Source of the DNA: Kwoniella bestiolae CBS 10118
Taxonomy: Eukaryota > Basidiomycota > Tremellomycetes > Tremellales > Cryptococcaceae
NCBI RefSeq assembly: GCF_000512585.2
Contig: NC_089244.1
Coordinates: forward strand, 1,612,001 to 1,676,000
Length of the DNA: 64,000 nt
Direction of reading: 5' to 3'
Shown one piece after another: positions 43,658-56,912 of the stretch. Position 1 is the first letter of the stretch. Each line of letters begins with the position of its first letter. The notes below the pieces were generated by a model. That model was not told the DNA's origin and ran no database searches. It was given only the letters and a program-made list of their open reading frames with translations. A program made the translations under genes and the position numbers.

Positions 43658-44324
43658 GTTGAGTCGAGTCGAGGTTCTATACTGTCAAGCGGTAAAATGA
43701 GATAATTAGTAGATGTGGAACATTAAGCCAAATACGCATGTGATTTCTGGACTATTTATATGTCTATGTCCGTGGATCAATCGAGAATGTGCGATAGGTT
43801 TACACTGTCTCCTTACTCGTAGAGAGAAGACCTGTTTTTCCTTTCTCAAGAAGTAGGACTTTCAGTTCCAGCTGCCTGCCTTTATTCCTCATTCTTTCTC
43901 AAAAGAGTTCATCCTTTTTGCCTTGCTACAAATACAGCACAGCAGGTCTTCTTTTGTCTGATCCTTGACGTCAGGGCCGCCATCTAGGTTGAGGCGCAAA
44001 GGAGCAGCGCCATGACCAGTTTGAGTCTCAGTAAGAATGTTGTTTTAGCTTTAACAAGCGTACAAGGGATTACTGCGATCTTCGATCCTGTACCTCTACC
44101 TCTATCTTGTGGTCATAGCCAAGATATGCATACCCACACGCAGAATTACCAATCTCATCTTCCAGATCTTTCATTTCCTTTTCTATTTTGTGGTCCTACT
44201 TCCAAACACTGAAAGAGGGCAATTCCTCCGGATACTTGAACACTTGTTATCGTTCCCGACAAGATAAGCCTTACAACCTAGCTCGTTCGTTTCTGTCTTT
44301 TACAAATTCCCCAAACTCAGCGAG
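43658..44324. other. Promoter of the orphan and 3' region of AGXT
   Basis: Contains the TATA element described for the small orphan. A plus-strand frame at 44012-44212 (66 codons) has an ATG but no other support. Confidence 0.4.
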
Positions 44325-46260
44325 TCAATCTTTGTTCTTGCCCAAAACCTCTTTAATACCATTGATGACTTTCTCGAGATCGCCTCGTTGTCTATCAACA
44401 GCAGTAACACCCATGTGCCCTATTCTGAAGTATTCGGTCACGATTGCCTTGTGTAAACCGGCAGCGACGACGATGTCCCGTCTGTTATAGATCGTATAGA
44501 CAATCAGCCAACAACCTAAGTGATGATATATGATATGGAAGAGATAGAATTTTACCACCATAGTGGTCATGTGAGATCAGTAGAGTACCACTCACTCAGC
44601 AAGTTTGGGCAAAACGTCAGGAGCCTTCAACCCTTGAGGGAATCTAACAGCTGTCATACCGTTCGCTGCGATATCTCTGTTCTTAGGGACAAAGTCCAAT
44701 CCAATTGCTGATAGTTCATCTTTGACGTATTTGGAGGCAGCCTTGTGAGCTTCGACTCGCTCGGAGATGGGTTTGGAAGTGATGGATTTCAGTGAGGTAT
44801 TGAGAGCGTAGACGAGTTGCACCGGGGCTGGCATTTCATAAGATCGGTTGGTCAATACATCTCCGCAGCGAAGAGAGAAAGATCACGTGGATATCGAATA
44901 CAGCACTCACGAGTAGCAAAGTAAGATGGTTTACCAGCCTCGTAGTTCTTCATGATTGGGATCCATTTTTTCCAAGAGATATAATATCCTTGAGGGGTAA
45001 GTTTCTCAGATACCTGAGTGTGAACAACCCTTGTCAGTCAGTATGACCCCAGTATCGACCACATAATTGATTGCAATGTAGTTGCACAGAATAAAATGAC
45101 AGGAACTTCACACTGAAAAAACTTGTAGGAGACAGTCGCACTCACCTCCACAGCCCGCTTAGAGGCCAAGACAACCGACAAACCCGGAGGAACACCCAAC
45201 CCCTTTTGAGTAGCAGAGATGACCACGTCCAATCCCCATTCGTCAAATTTGATCTCTTCGGAAGCTACCGAACAGACCGCATCAAGGACGATCAAAGTGT
45301 CGGGTGAATGTTTCTTGACGAGAGAAGCGATGTGAGCTGCGGGTGAGAGGACACCGGTAGAGGTGTCGACGTGGGTGATGGTGATGACTTTAGGCTTGGA
45401 CGAGAGGGCTTTGATGATTGCGTCGTCGCTATGGCATGGAAGAGATCAGCACATATTTGATAAGACATACAAATAAGAGAATGAATAAAAGGTATTCATT
45501 CCGTGCAAAGGAATGGCAAAAGGAAGCAGACTCACGATGGGATATCACCAACTTCAGCTTTGACTTGATTGACCTTGGCGCCGTAGATCTCGAGGCTGGG
45601 AAACACATATCAGCCGTGAGTCTTCTGCGGCTCAGTCATTCTCTACCATTTCGAGCGTGCCATACAGGAGTCACGACAGGTATCCCCTCCGTATCCGGAG
45701 TTCGAGCAGAGAACCATCTCCTGCCCACCTTACCCACCAGCAGGTAGAAAACACTCACCACTCCGCAAAACTATCCCCAAAGTACCCCGTATTAAGCACC
45801 ACGACCTCATCTCCCCTTTGCACGAGGTTCACACCTACCGCGTCCCATCCGAGGGTACCGGACCCAGCGATCAGGATAGGCTGTGAGCCCGATTCTTCGG
45901 TGGATTCTAGTACTTTTCGGAGGAGTTTGAGGGATTCACCGAAGACGGGGATGAAGGCTGGGGAAGTGTGGGCTGTTCCGGGGGTAGCGTTGGCTAGGAG
46001 TACGGGGTCTGAGAATTCGATTGGGCCGGGAATGCTGTTGGGGGATGACGGTGTCAGCGAGAAGATGGTGAATGTGATCGGGAGTAGAGGACAGGTGAAC
46101 GATGGGATCACACTCACACCAATAATTTGTGATCGGCTTGTTTGAACTCGGACATCTTGATAAGAGAGGTAGTAAAAGGTCTGACGAGGGTAGCTGGTCT
46201 GAGAGTGCGTAATGGGCTTTTGAGTAGATGAGTGGATGATCTGAGTATACACTGAGCCAT
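44325..46260 (-). CDS. AGX1: Alanine-glyoxylate/serine-pyruvate aminotransferase
   Basis: PLP enzyme converting glyoxylate and alanine to glycine and pyruvate. About seven exons. The mature protein starts MSEFKQADHKLLVIPGPIEF, the usual N-terminus. Further blocks: TSPAFIPVFGESL, ILIAGSGTLGWDAV, LNTGYFGDSFAEW, ITHVDTSTGVLSP, LIVLDAVCSVASEEI, the PLP-lysine motif SATQKGLGVPPGLSVV, YFATPPVQLVYAL across an intron and FRIGHMG near the end. In the same frame, 35 codons upstream, an ATG at 46260 gives MAQCILRSSTHLLKSPLRTL and LRPATLVRPFTTSLIK, basic, no acidic residue, a classic mitochondrial presequence. Starting at 46155 would give a form without it. The C-terminus GKNKD is not a PTS1 peroxisomal signal. 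Confidence 0.95.
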
Positions 46261-46894
46261 CTATATGGTATGTATAGGTATTCTACGATAGTATGGAGAA
46301 GATGAGATGGGGATTGAATGATTGAATGGGTGTTAGTAACAAGAGTATTTCCAATTGATCATGATAATGACATATATATAGCTCAGTGCACGGATATCAC
46401 CGGTATGTAGTATAGTGCTTTCTCGGCTATTGCTCTTCGGACCGATAATACTGTAACATATTGGAAATCACAACGAATCCAGTCAAGCTCAGACTGGTGC
46501 GCTGCAATCAGCTCTATCTGTCTACATTGTACATGCATATCAGAAGGGATTATATGTCAGTGAGGCCTAGACGCAAGTTGTCGAGACCTCCACTTGCAGC
46601 TATGATTGGGTAGAAGGGAATTAACGAAAGCATAGGGCGGGTTCCGCCCGCGTTAATTTGCCAAACATCATAACACAGAATCACAGACATGATGCAAATG
46701 CATTTTACTCGTGTAATGAGCGAAAGTAAGATAACAATCTATTAAATTATATACAAAATGTACTATGATTATACGGATGCTATATTCTAATGCAACAAAA
46801 CAAAACACACAAAGACGCAAACAAGTAATCAGAGTCCATATCGCGGACACCACAGAAACATCCCCATCTCGACCTGGTCGCCCATCTATCCCCC
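46261..46894. other. Spacer between AGXT promoter and the PLD-like gene end
   Basis: 634 bases: AGXT promoter side (46261-46450, with TATATA near 46375) and AT-rich 3' region of the phospholipase-like gene. No gene seen. Confidence 0.4.
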
Positions 46895-49800
46895 TTAGAT
46901 GGTCTTGGCAAAAGCGATGAACCCGCTCAAACCCCTAAAAGTGCCTTTAGCAGTCGCCCCGTAATGCTCGAGTGTATGTCCCTCTTTATCCCTCCAAATT
47001 CCATCGGGGTCGACCAACCCGTATTTCAAGGTATTTTGGTTCGACAATAAAGTCTCCATCATCTCGGCGACGACTTGCTACACACCACAGATACGGAATA
47101 TCAGCAATTTCTCCTGCCATGTCTGGATCTACATGGTAATCAACTCACCCTCGAATCTATCATCACGTTTATCTCCTGAGAATGGAACCAAGATTGACTA
47201 TCTATTTACCGCCACCAGAATATCAGCACAACCACCTACCTAACGCAATGAAACAGAACAGACCCACCTTGATTACCATTCCCAAAAATAGCCACCTGAT
47301 CATCATAAGCCGCAAACTTGATATGACAATTCCTCTGTTTCTTTACCGCGTTCAGAGGTCTCACTTGATCTTTACCGGTATACCAATATACTTTCAAAAA
47401 TTGTTCCTTCTTATCTTTTCTTAGGATCTTGTATAATCTGTCGACGACTTCTTCATTGGTACCTCCCTGGAATGGGATGGATTCGCCTTTATCGTTGAAC
47501 CCTGCAGATCACAAGGTACGGGTCAGCATCACGCTTTGATGGATCTCGCGTCGAACAAGAGAAAGATAAGGTGGTTCGATGAACTCAGGAGGTACGTGAC
47601 GATTATGCAAGATGGACCAACTCACCCAGATCGAGTAACAATACAACGTCTACTCCCCTCCTGCAAGCTTGCTTGACAGCTCGAACAATAGGTCTAGCAT
47701 TTAATGTTGGAGTTTGGCTAGACAACATTGTCAGCTAATCGCTTTTGGTCCAGTACTCTCACAGCCGACTCACACAAAGACTTTCTTCTTTGCATATCTA
47801 AAACCAGCTAGCCAAGCAGCATTCTGGGGATTTCGAATGTCTGCGAAGTAGAGAACAGCGACATCAGTCCTAATGTCCTTCACACGGTGTTCGACTTATC
47901 GATGAGAGGAATATACGTACCATGATGACCGGGAACTAGATTGGGCAGACAAGTATAGATGATCAGTACCGCTTCCCTAAGCTATCAAGCTATCTGTCAA
48001 AAGGAACGCCTGCACTCACATCCATGGGGCTTCCTACATGTCATAGCGATAGGGAAAGGATCATGTGGTCTATGCACAACGTGGGGTTTGAAATCGTCCA
48101 ATTCATCTGAATCTTCCACCGTAGCCCAAGCATCGGATAGAGCACCAGCATCTGCGCAATCCCGAATGATCAGTATCCGGTCAATCTATATCACACCATA
48201 GACACAGGACCGTGCTATAGAGAGGATGTGTTGACGCTGATGACTTTGTATTGACTTACTAAACTTCTTCGAAAGCGCAAACATCCTCTTACTCCCCGTC
48301 CCCTCCGGCTGAACTTCCTCCCCTTCACCCGCCGACTCTCCTGCATCAGGTATACTCAACTCCACATGCCTCTTAGCTTTCTCATACACATTCCCCACCT
48401 CTTCCGAATGAGTAGCAGTGAGCGGTAAAGCCTCGCCCAAGGTATTCCTAGGTGGAGAGGGTATCTCTTTGCCCAATGAAAGAGGGTTATGATCTGAGGC
48501 ATCACCATTTGGTAAATTCACCGTAGAGGTTGTAGGGGAAGATACCAACGGGGTATCATTTTGGATCTTCGGTAATGGTATATCCTTATATGATCCATTG
48601 GGGGAGGTGGTCAATCTGCCTGTACCGTCTATGTCTAACGGTGCAAATCCGACATGCTTCTTCTCCCGCTCACGGCCCCGTCCATCTCCAGTAGCTTGTA
48701 GTGATTCAGTCTGAGGTAGTGGGCCATCGGGGTAATTCACTCTATCGTGCGATGGAGTCGAAAGGACCGTGGAATCCCAATGCTCGTCCAAAGCCGGTTC
48801 GTGAGGTAATGGATAAGTCTTCGATTTCAACGGTACGTCATTTGTGATCGCAGGTGAAGAGGGAGCTTCGGACCCATTGGCCGTAGAAGTGATCGTAGCT
48901 TTTTCATCGTCTTTGTCTATCTCCAATTATCAGCCTACACCGTACCATCTTTATCCACCCAAAACAGAGATACTCACGCTGCCTTAACAACCCCATATCC
49001 TGACTAGCTCTCCTACTTGGCCCCCTACTGGGTCCTCTACTAGGTCCACGCGAAGTACTACCCAAACCCCACCTCTCTCTAAACTCTCGTAGTTCCTTCA
49101 TAGCCGTATGAGCCCTAGCTTCAAGCTCTTCACCAGGCTTCCAATCGTTGAAACTCTGCTTCTGCTCGTCAATCACCCTCCTCACCGCTTCCCTCAGACG
49201 CTCCGTCGTTCCAGGTTCGGTACCATGGGTGAGCGCGTTCTTCTCCTCATCTATATCTTTGGTCTGTCGTCTCAATAGGAGACGCGCAGCTTTGGCAGCC
49301 TTGAGGATCTCGATATCGTCAAAATAGGGGTTATGATCTTGGAATAGGTAATGCGGTTTACCAGTGACCGGGTCGAGGGGGGGTTGGTACGGTTCTGACA
49401 TGCATGGAAGAGGTGGGGAGAGCTTGTTCCACCATGAGTGAAGGGCAACTTCGTAGAATGAATCGACAATGGGTCCCTCGAGGTGAGTCATCATTTCGAG
49501 ATTTGGTCGGTCTGTCCATACATACACATAGTCCTGTTAATCATACTGGTAGCTGTTCACCGGGGAGAAAAGGGAGCATAGTCTGACTGACCTTGAATGT
49601 TATTACTATTGATCAAAGCGACTTTCCTATCTACGATCAAAAATTTGGCGTGGAAAGTACCGAGTAGTACTCTATGGAAGTTCTGATGCCCAGGTCGAAG
49701 CAGCATCAGCACTAGTATACTCGAGAATATCTGTCGGACTGATACCACGAAGCAGAGTGTACTCACAATAACCTCCATATCCAACCCTTCGACTTCTTCC

Positions 49801-50930
49801 TTCGTCGGGAGATCCAACGGCGCCCATTCTTTCGGATTAACAGGCGCATGAGCATTCCAAAGTTGTTCCCAAGATCCTCGATCATACATGATTTTAACTA
49901 TCACTTTTGGTTTACCCGCTTTCACTGTCCGTGCGGATAGATCTCGTAGAGCAGAGGAAATGGTGTTGACGGAGTTTGATGGCCTGTGCCGTTCACAGAG
50001 CGATCAGTAAGAGGTTCTGTGGAAGGTATCGAAATTGAACGGCAGGAGGGGTTCATAGGTTCACATAGAGGCAACAACTCACTGCCAGTAATTTGTAGCT
50101 AGGAATACCTCCTTATCCGCACGTATGATGACATCTCGATAATGTTGCATGATATCGGGGATGAGGGAGATGATAGTCAATGGCATCGTCGTGGTTGATC
50201 CCAGTAAGTCTGGTGGAACAAGACCAGATAATGGGTCTCGTTCGAGAGTGGGCAGTAATGAGATGTACATCTATTCACACAATTCTTTGCATCAGCTTCC
50301 ATTTCGTTCAGATACCAACACCCATTCACATTGGGTATCTGTGAGCCCTCAAGCATATGTGATGTAATGAAGAGGGAGAAAAGCTGGACATACCTTCCAA
50401 AACAGATCCCCAACAACAGCTTCACCGCCCTCCCCTCCCTCATCCTCAAACCTCCAACCAGCCTTCTTCCTCAACTCCTGCCCCTGGGCTTGCCATCGCT
50501 TCATCTCATCTTCGGTCAACCCATTAATCACAGAATGCTTCACTTTGAACCGTCGTATCAACCTGAAAAGGGGGTTGGGCTGAGGAAAAGTGGTGTAAAT
50601 CGCTTTACCCGCTGAATGGGTTGGGTGGTCGTTCAGGTATTTCGAGATGAGCTTGGAAGAGCTTGCACCGGCACTAGCCTTGGGATTGGATTTTGGGTTT
50701 GCTTTCTCGCTTGTAGAGGCTGAAAGGGGACGTGCATTGGTAGACTGCTGAGCGTGCTGAGGTTGAGGCTGAGGTTGGGCGTACGCTGAGGGAGGTTGAG
50801 GTGTTGGAGGTATTGAGCTTGCTGTTATTGGAGTGGGGGTGTCGTCATTGGTAGATACGGGAGCATGATCGTATGAATGAACGGGCGGTAAGCCCTCTAT
50901 CTTCTCCCTGTCTCCGTCTCTGTTCGACAT
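46895..50930 (-). CDS. Phospholipase D-like protein with two HKD motifs
   Basis: Predicted phosphodiesterase/transphosphatidylase of the PLD superfamily. Many exons. Start ATG 50930 (MSNRDGDREKIEG). The N-terminus is Pro/Gln-rich and disordered. The first half-site carries LFWKMYISLLPTL across an intron, DVIIRADKEVFLATNYWQ, then HAKFLIVDRKVALINSNNIQ (His-x-Lys-x4-Asp). The second half-site has RPIVRAVKQACRRGVDVVLL and CHIKFAAYDDQVAIFGNGNQ (His-x-Lys-x4-Asp). A 300-400 residue insertion between them is charged, disordered, and includes the repeated tetrapeptide GPSR three times and several Ser/Pro stretches, probably a regulatory segment. It ends FIAFAKTI at 46895. It lacks PX/PH domains of Spo14-type PLD and looks like the fungal cardiolipin-synthase-like PLD group; substrate unknown. 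Confidence 0.88.
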
Positions 50931-51825
50931 CTTGTAAAGGCTGTGACTTTCCACGCCTTCTTGATGAGTTGGGAGCACAAAGGTATCAATGTATGTTGTT
51001 TTCGTTGGACTGAGGAATAGTCAGAGAAGTATTGTCTCGATTCCTGGCGCGTAGTCGAGTCTTGTTGTATTATATAGATAAAGTAGGTGATACAATGTAA
51101 CAGTGGTAGAAGTAGTGATTAAGTGAGTGATTTATGAATAGTCTACCAAAGCTTTAAATAGCCAAGAATATTTCAGACTTGAATAAGGGCAGTCGAGTGG
51201 GCTGTGCTGTACGACTCTCTCTCTCTCTCTCTTTGACACTATGCGAATATGAATACGAATGCGCAGACTTTCACGATGCTATAGTACAGTACTATTCAAG
51301 ATGATGTGATGATTGGTATGGATAACTGATGATCATCACTCCCTCTCTCTTTCATATGCATATAGAAGAATGACCATCCATCCCAGTCAGGCCAAGACAT
51401 GATGATGACGAATGAGCACTGCTACTGCTACGGCTACGAGGGCTCGCTCTTATGCCCTTGCCCCGCCCTGTTGCCTCTTGGCTTTGACCGATTAGGGTAA
51501 TTCATCGTACTCTTAAAATGATGCATATGCATAGTTAAAGGGACGGGGACGGTCACCGAAGTATCCGGATATCCGAAATGTACTGTATAGATCAAGTTGT
51601 AATGTATCCATAACGAGTAATGCATTCATCTCTTCATGAAACATCTGTTCAGATTATATTAGAACCATTCAGTTATACTTATAAATGTGGACATCTGATT
51701 CAACGTATATGAGATGAGAGGTAAAATACCAGAGAGATCTATAATTGGAGGAAGGGGAATGGATGGGAAAGCATATATTAATGATGGGTGGAGATATCAA
51801 AAAGATAATCAGACGATGGTTTGGC
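50931..51825. other. Spacer with (CT) microsatellite
   Basis: Promoter of the PLD-like gene and 3' region of the phosphate transporter. A (CT)9 tract lies at 51215-51232. No gene. Confidence 0.45.
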
Positions 51826-54309
51826 TTAAAAGTGAGGAGCATTGAGGATGATACCCATCAAACATCCCGCAGCGACACCAGCGACCTGTCGTGTGATAAC
51901 CACAGATTAGCACTGATTCACTGGAAAAGCAGATAGATGTTATGGTACTCACGGGAACAGTCAGGACCCAACCTAAGAAGATCCATCCCAGTGCTCTCCA
52001 GTTGACACCTTTGACTATCATTCCAGGACACATCCAGAATCAGCACAGCACCGCTCGTGGTATGAGTAGAAGAAAAGACAACTCACATCCAGAAGACAAG
52101 ACACCAACACCCATAGTGGCACCGGTGATGCACATGGTGGTGGATACGGGAATACCATACTGAGAAGCCAAAAGTACAGTGATGGCAGCTCCAAATTCCA
52201 TCGAGAATCCTCGAGAGGGTGAGTGCATGGTAAGCTTGTTACCTAACACGGCCATGATATTGTATCCGTACGTCGCTAGACCAATGACGATCATGGCACC
52301 TCCAAAGGCCAGGATCCAAGTGGGGGTGGGAGTATCTTTCGGGGTGACTTGTCCGTGGGACCATACGTAGTAGACTGTGAAAGATAATGACATTGGCTAC
52401 CATCCGATTTCGTTGGCAAAGGCTGATACGACTTACCGGCAGCGAAGGGACCGACACTGCATGAGACCAAGATGTCAGTATTGATCAGGAGTATGGATGA
52501 AGATGACTTACGCATTGGCAACATCGTTGGAACCGTGCGCGAAAGAGTTGGTACAGGCAGTCAAAACTTGGAGGAAAGAGTACATGTGTTCGGTCTGTAT
52601 CATTACCCGTAAGCTTCAAGTCTGTATCGTGGTGATATCGCACTCACCTCGTTGGGGTACTGAGAAGCCCTTTCGTGCATCTCGTGAATTCTGTTGGCTT
52701 GCTTGGATCCATTACCAGCTTGCATAGCGTGAACGTCGACTATTGATCATCACACGATCATTATAACGTTGCACAACACAGGTTAGGTTAGGTAGAGAGA
52801 GAGAGAAAGAGGATGGCATACCTGAAGAACCGTGCAAAAGGATCTTGGGGATCTTGTATCTAAGGATGACCCAGAGGTTTCGAGGCAAGATCCATAATCC
52901 CTCGATCTGGGTCTTGGGGTTAACTTCAACTTCTTCCAATGGTACGGGCTTGTGAGGTCTGGTAGGGGATGATTCGAGGTCTCGTTCAGGATCGAGGTTC
53001 TTGGTTCGTCCGCCGGTGGGTGATCCGTCTTCTTGGTGGCCTGGGAAAATATAAACAATCAGGATCAGCAAAAGGCCAATGCCATCGCAGGTTATAATCA
53101 AGATGTACAAGTCTTGGATGAGTGGAGATGGGAGAGACATCGATATACTCACCATCGATAGGCAAGTTAGAAGGATGAGCGCCCGTCTCCCCCTCATAAG
53201 TCCTCTTCTCATCATCTCTGCCCAACACTCTATAATCGGGGACATGTTGATGAGCGTGCTCCAACGATTCGGTGGGGGCAGGTCGTTTCCAAAGTAAGGG
53301 ACCGTAGAAGAAGTGGTACCATCTGATGGTGTAATCCTTCTTGACTACTTTGGCGTGCACGTAAGGTAACCAGAAGAGGATCGAGAGGATGGCAACCACA
53401 AGTCCAGTTAGGACGATGGCTAGGGCGATGGTGGTTTTTGATAATTTGTCGAGCTTGAGAGATGGGGCACCCTTGTAGACTATACAAATCACATCACACA
53501 AGTCAGCCTCGTACTTGTCAAACCACATAGGAAGGAGATAGAGAGACAAAAACGTACCAATGGACATGGTCAAAACAGCAGCAACAGTGAAGAAATACAC
53601 CGGAGCAATCATCATACCTGCTCTAATCGAATTCTTTCTCTCCAACACCGCATACTTCGTAATAAGATAGACAACAGCGGCGAACCCAGCAGAAATACCA
53701 GGAGCAATGATGAACCCCGCGAAAATGGCTCCAATACCTTTAGCGTTGTTCCACCCCCACTGGACCGCATCTTTACCTTGGATGGCCACTCCCACACCCG
53801 CCAGGGCACTGACGATAGAATAAGTGGTAGAGACGGGCCAAGAGTTTCGAGTGGCAATCATCAACCACGTAGCGGAAGCGACCAGAGCACAGGTGAATCC
53901 CAGCATTTCGACACCTGCGTTACCTTGGAATGCCGAGAGGGAGATGATTCCGTTCTTGATTGTGCCTGCCACTTTCGCTCCGACCAGAACGGCCCCAAGG
54001 AACTCCATTAGGGCGGCGGCGAGACATGCTTGTCGGAGGGTGAGGGATCGAGAGGAGACGGAGGTGGCGAAGGAGTTTGCGACGCTGTGTGGGGCATAGA
54101 ATGATCAGTGATTAGTACTTGTACGATTGGCACGGCGTGGTTATGAAATGGAGCAGGACTCACTCATTCGCACCGATGTTGAAAGCGTCCAATGCGGCGA
54201 CTAAAATGTTCGTTCAATCAGTATCACCGATCCGGGTCAGAAATGGGATGAACAACCTACACAGAATCGCAATCGCAAAGATATAATCGTACTGGTGCAA
54301 GTAAGGCAT
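51826..54309 (-). CDS. PHO89: Na+/phosphate symporter, PiT family (PHO89-like)
   Basis: Plasma-membrane phosphate uptake transporter. Start ATG 54309 (MPYLHQYDYIFAIAIL). The N-terminal PiT signature is rebuilt over two introns: FAALDAFNIGANDVANSFAT followed by SVSSRSLTLRQA. Further N-half helices include ALMEFLGAVLVGAKVAGTI and SWPVSTTYSIVSALAGVGV. A long hydrophilic cytosolic loop (about 200 residues; HQHVPDYRVLGRDD, ERDLESSPTRPHKPVPLEEV) separates the halves. The C-half repeat has LTACTNSFAHGSNDVANA with GPFAAVYYVW, ATYGYNIMAVLGNKLT, SRGFSMEFGAAITVLLASQY and GIPVSTTMCITGATMGVG, ending LMGIILNAPHF at 51826. Two inverted ND-containing repeats are diagnostic. Expected to respond to phosphate starvation; no clear Pho4 site was seen upstream. 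Confidence 0.95.
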
Positions 54310-55538
54310 CTTGAGGTCTTCTATCTTCTCGTTGGTCGGTTGATCTACCCAGAGGGGCTGGTTGGTTGGTTCTTGAGCGGGCGCAAGGCGAAGAAGATTT
54401 TGGAACAATCCTTTTGAGAAGTTATTTTCCCCTCTTTCTTCCTATGTGGTCCAGAAGAAAAGAATGCTTGAACATTGATCGATAGAATGTCACTTCACAT
54501 CAATAGTTTTTTCAGGTAGGTAGGTAGGTTATATATATTCATTCAAAGGAATCCTTTCCTTCTTTCTTCCGATTCGTTGGTGTCTGTGCTCTGTGCTCCA
54601 CTGGTTGATCCCTCTACACGTACAGTACAGTACCGCAGGCGCAGGATATCGGGTCGTGCCCATACCCAAGCATACATGAGTTGTAGACGAAGGAGAAATG
54701 GATCACGCCAAGATATATACACCCATCGAAGTCTTCCTTCCTCACAACACCTATCTCTCAGAAGGATGATCCACACTATATATACCACCCCTCATCTCTT
54801 ATAAACGTTCAAGTCATGAATGGAATATGAATGGTCGATCGATGAAGAACGTTTCTTACATTAGAGCAGTTGCCAAGAATGCCAAGAGAGATGACCTTCC
54901 CCGCTGAAACATAACTCACCACATTCTCATTCCATTATGCTTGTCTGTGCCGCTTTCCTCATTCATGTATATAATGGACAGTATGAACGTGCTACCTAAC
55001 ATGCATATCGTATTATATGCATGTGCGATCAGATGAATGAGCCGTTCCGCAAGAACAATAACAAAACCACACCCACGAGTGATTCACTGTCACCGGATAT
55101 CTCGGATTCCGGCGGCGTTCTGGCGCACAATGGCAAAGGTACCAAATAATCTTACTCTTCGTCCTTGTCGATCATTTTGAACGTTCTAGGATGTTGACCA
55201 ACGTGAATCATACGGTTGGATATCAAGTACCGCTCCAGTGAATGAGACATGCAAGATATAAGATTTAGAGGAGCGAGAGCACGGGGAGCAAAGATGAAAA
55301 CGTTTTCTCGCCGAGTTACACTGGAGCTCTATCGATCGATCTTTTGTGTGACCGTCTCCCTTTGCTCCAGATGAAAGTTCTCATGGGTACTGTTAATGGA
55401 GGTACCGAATCTAAGCTTACTTTTGAAGCTATGTGGATAACAATATTTCCATATGATACGACTCCCAAACTTCGGAACAACCAGGGTGATACCGAGATTC
55501 ATCAGATTCTAGCTGGAAACGACCATGTGGTGCTAGCG
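54310..55538. promoter_or_regulatory. Promoter region of the phosphate transporter
   Basis: 1.2 kb. A GGTA(GGTA)n tract at 54516-54528 is followed by TATATATA at 54529-54537, about 225 bases from the start codon. The frame near 55344-55709 starts at TTG and overlaps coding exons on the opposite strand, so it is rejected. Confidence 0.45.
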
Positions 55539-56912
55539 TTACTGGAAGACATCGTCGTTATGATAAATATGATCGTATCCCTTCTTTACCAACATGCCCA
55601 GTACCGATGCGAGGACAATCGCAACAAGCGCGTAGGTCAGAACTATGTTGGTGGAAGGACTCGTCAGCTCCGCATATTTAAGAACCTAGACGGGGTGAGG
55701 ACAGACTGAAGGCGTATATGGCGTCACGATCATGAATGATAATGGTAAGGTAGTTGTGTAGATTATGGTACTAGGGAGCCCGAAGCCTGATTTCTAATCG
55801 AGATGATGTAGAGATGAACTCACACACTATGACTCGCAATAGAAACTGCCTTTTACTTGTTTTGCTGGCCAATTTCTCTTTGACCCTAACGATCTCGGAG
55901 GATAGATACATGTCCTGAGGTTGTATAGTCGATAGCGTCAGTTCACTGGAGGTGCAAAATAAAGATAGCGGTTTCGATAAGAGGTGAGAAGTGCAAGGCA
56001 GACTCACCACCTCATCAGCCCACATCTCTATCCTCGTCAACGCATCGCCTTCCCCCCCGTCCAGCTCGCTGATCCTCTTCATTCTACTTGCACTCCCCTC
56101 ATCTTTATCTAAACCCCGCGAGAGAGCAGTTGAAGTTGTAAGATCCGATACGACATCTTTCCATGGTGTGGTACGCTTCTCCATGAGGTCCACGTCTGCT
56201 GATCGGTCGAAAACGATCCTTTGGAGGTGGGATTGGAATGGTGGGATGTGGGCTGAGAGCGTTTGTTGGAGTTGAGCTGTGATTGCCTGTGCCACATGAG
56301 GTCAGATTGGAGTAATCATGGATATCAATGGTCGACGGGAATGGTGATGGTAGGATGGACACACCTCCGCATCATCATCTATCTTGTTAACCCTTTCGAA
56401 TACGTCTGGCATGTTCGTCATGACATGGTGTTTTATCGTTGACTAGTAATATACCAGCAAATGTCAGCTGAGAGACCGTTGGTCTTGTGAAGAGACATGG
56501 CCGTTTTCACAGCTTTACCAAACTCACCAAACTAGACCTGATGACCCTCTCATGCTCCTCACACACCGCGGTCAACCTATCAATTTCCATCTGCAGGGGA
56601 CTGATGACCCCATTGACATCAGCCTTTGATTATAACATCCTGTGAGAAGTGGCTTACTCACTGAGTGCTCCTCGAAGCCAGAGGCAGGCTCCTCTTCCTC
56701 ACTGGCGGCAGGAAGGTTGGCTGGGCCCTTCTATTTGATGTAGAGACATCTCCATTGATGGAAGAATGACTCGGATGATTCGATACGGGAGGAGCACTCT
56801 GCGGTGAAGGTGATGTTGATCTGTAGGTTGCTTGGATGGGTACGCTGAGCTGTCTCCGCTGTGTGTTTGGCATTGCTGGTGAGTAGTTTAGTGATCCTAT
56901 GGAAGAATACAT
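55539..56912 (-). CDS. Tail-anchored coiled-coil protein, unrecognised
   Basis: About six exons. Start ATG 56912 (MYSSIGSLNYSPAMPNTQ) or 56873. A Ser/Pro-rich, basic N-terminus (about 85 residues) leads to helical segments PLQMEIDRLTAVCEEHERVI, KHHVMTNMPDVFERVNKIDD, AITAQLQQTLSAHIPPFQSH, and DMYLSSEIVRVKEKLASKTS. The last exon encodes one hydrophobic helix, TNIVLTYALVAIVLASVLGM, then LVKKGYDHIYHNDDVFQ and a stop at 55539. One C-terminal membrane helix after coiled coils is the layout of SNARE-like or organelle tethering proteins, but I see no clear SNARE core and give no name. The last intron (about 55690-55830) is the weak point. Confidence 0.6.

Noticed and set aside
51215..51232. (CT)9 tract
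   Set aside because: Simple microsatellite in a promoter; ordinary for this genome (another at 42431-42445).
55344..55709. Plus-strand frame of 121 codons
   Set aside because: Starts at TTG and lies opposite the last exon and intron of the tail-anchored gene; composition is a shadow.
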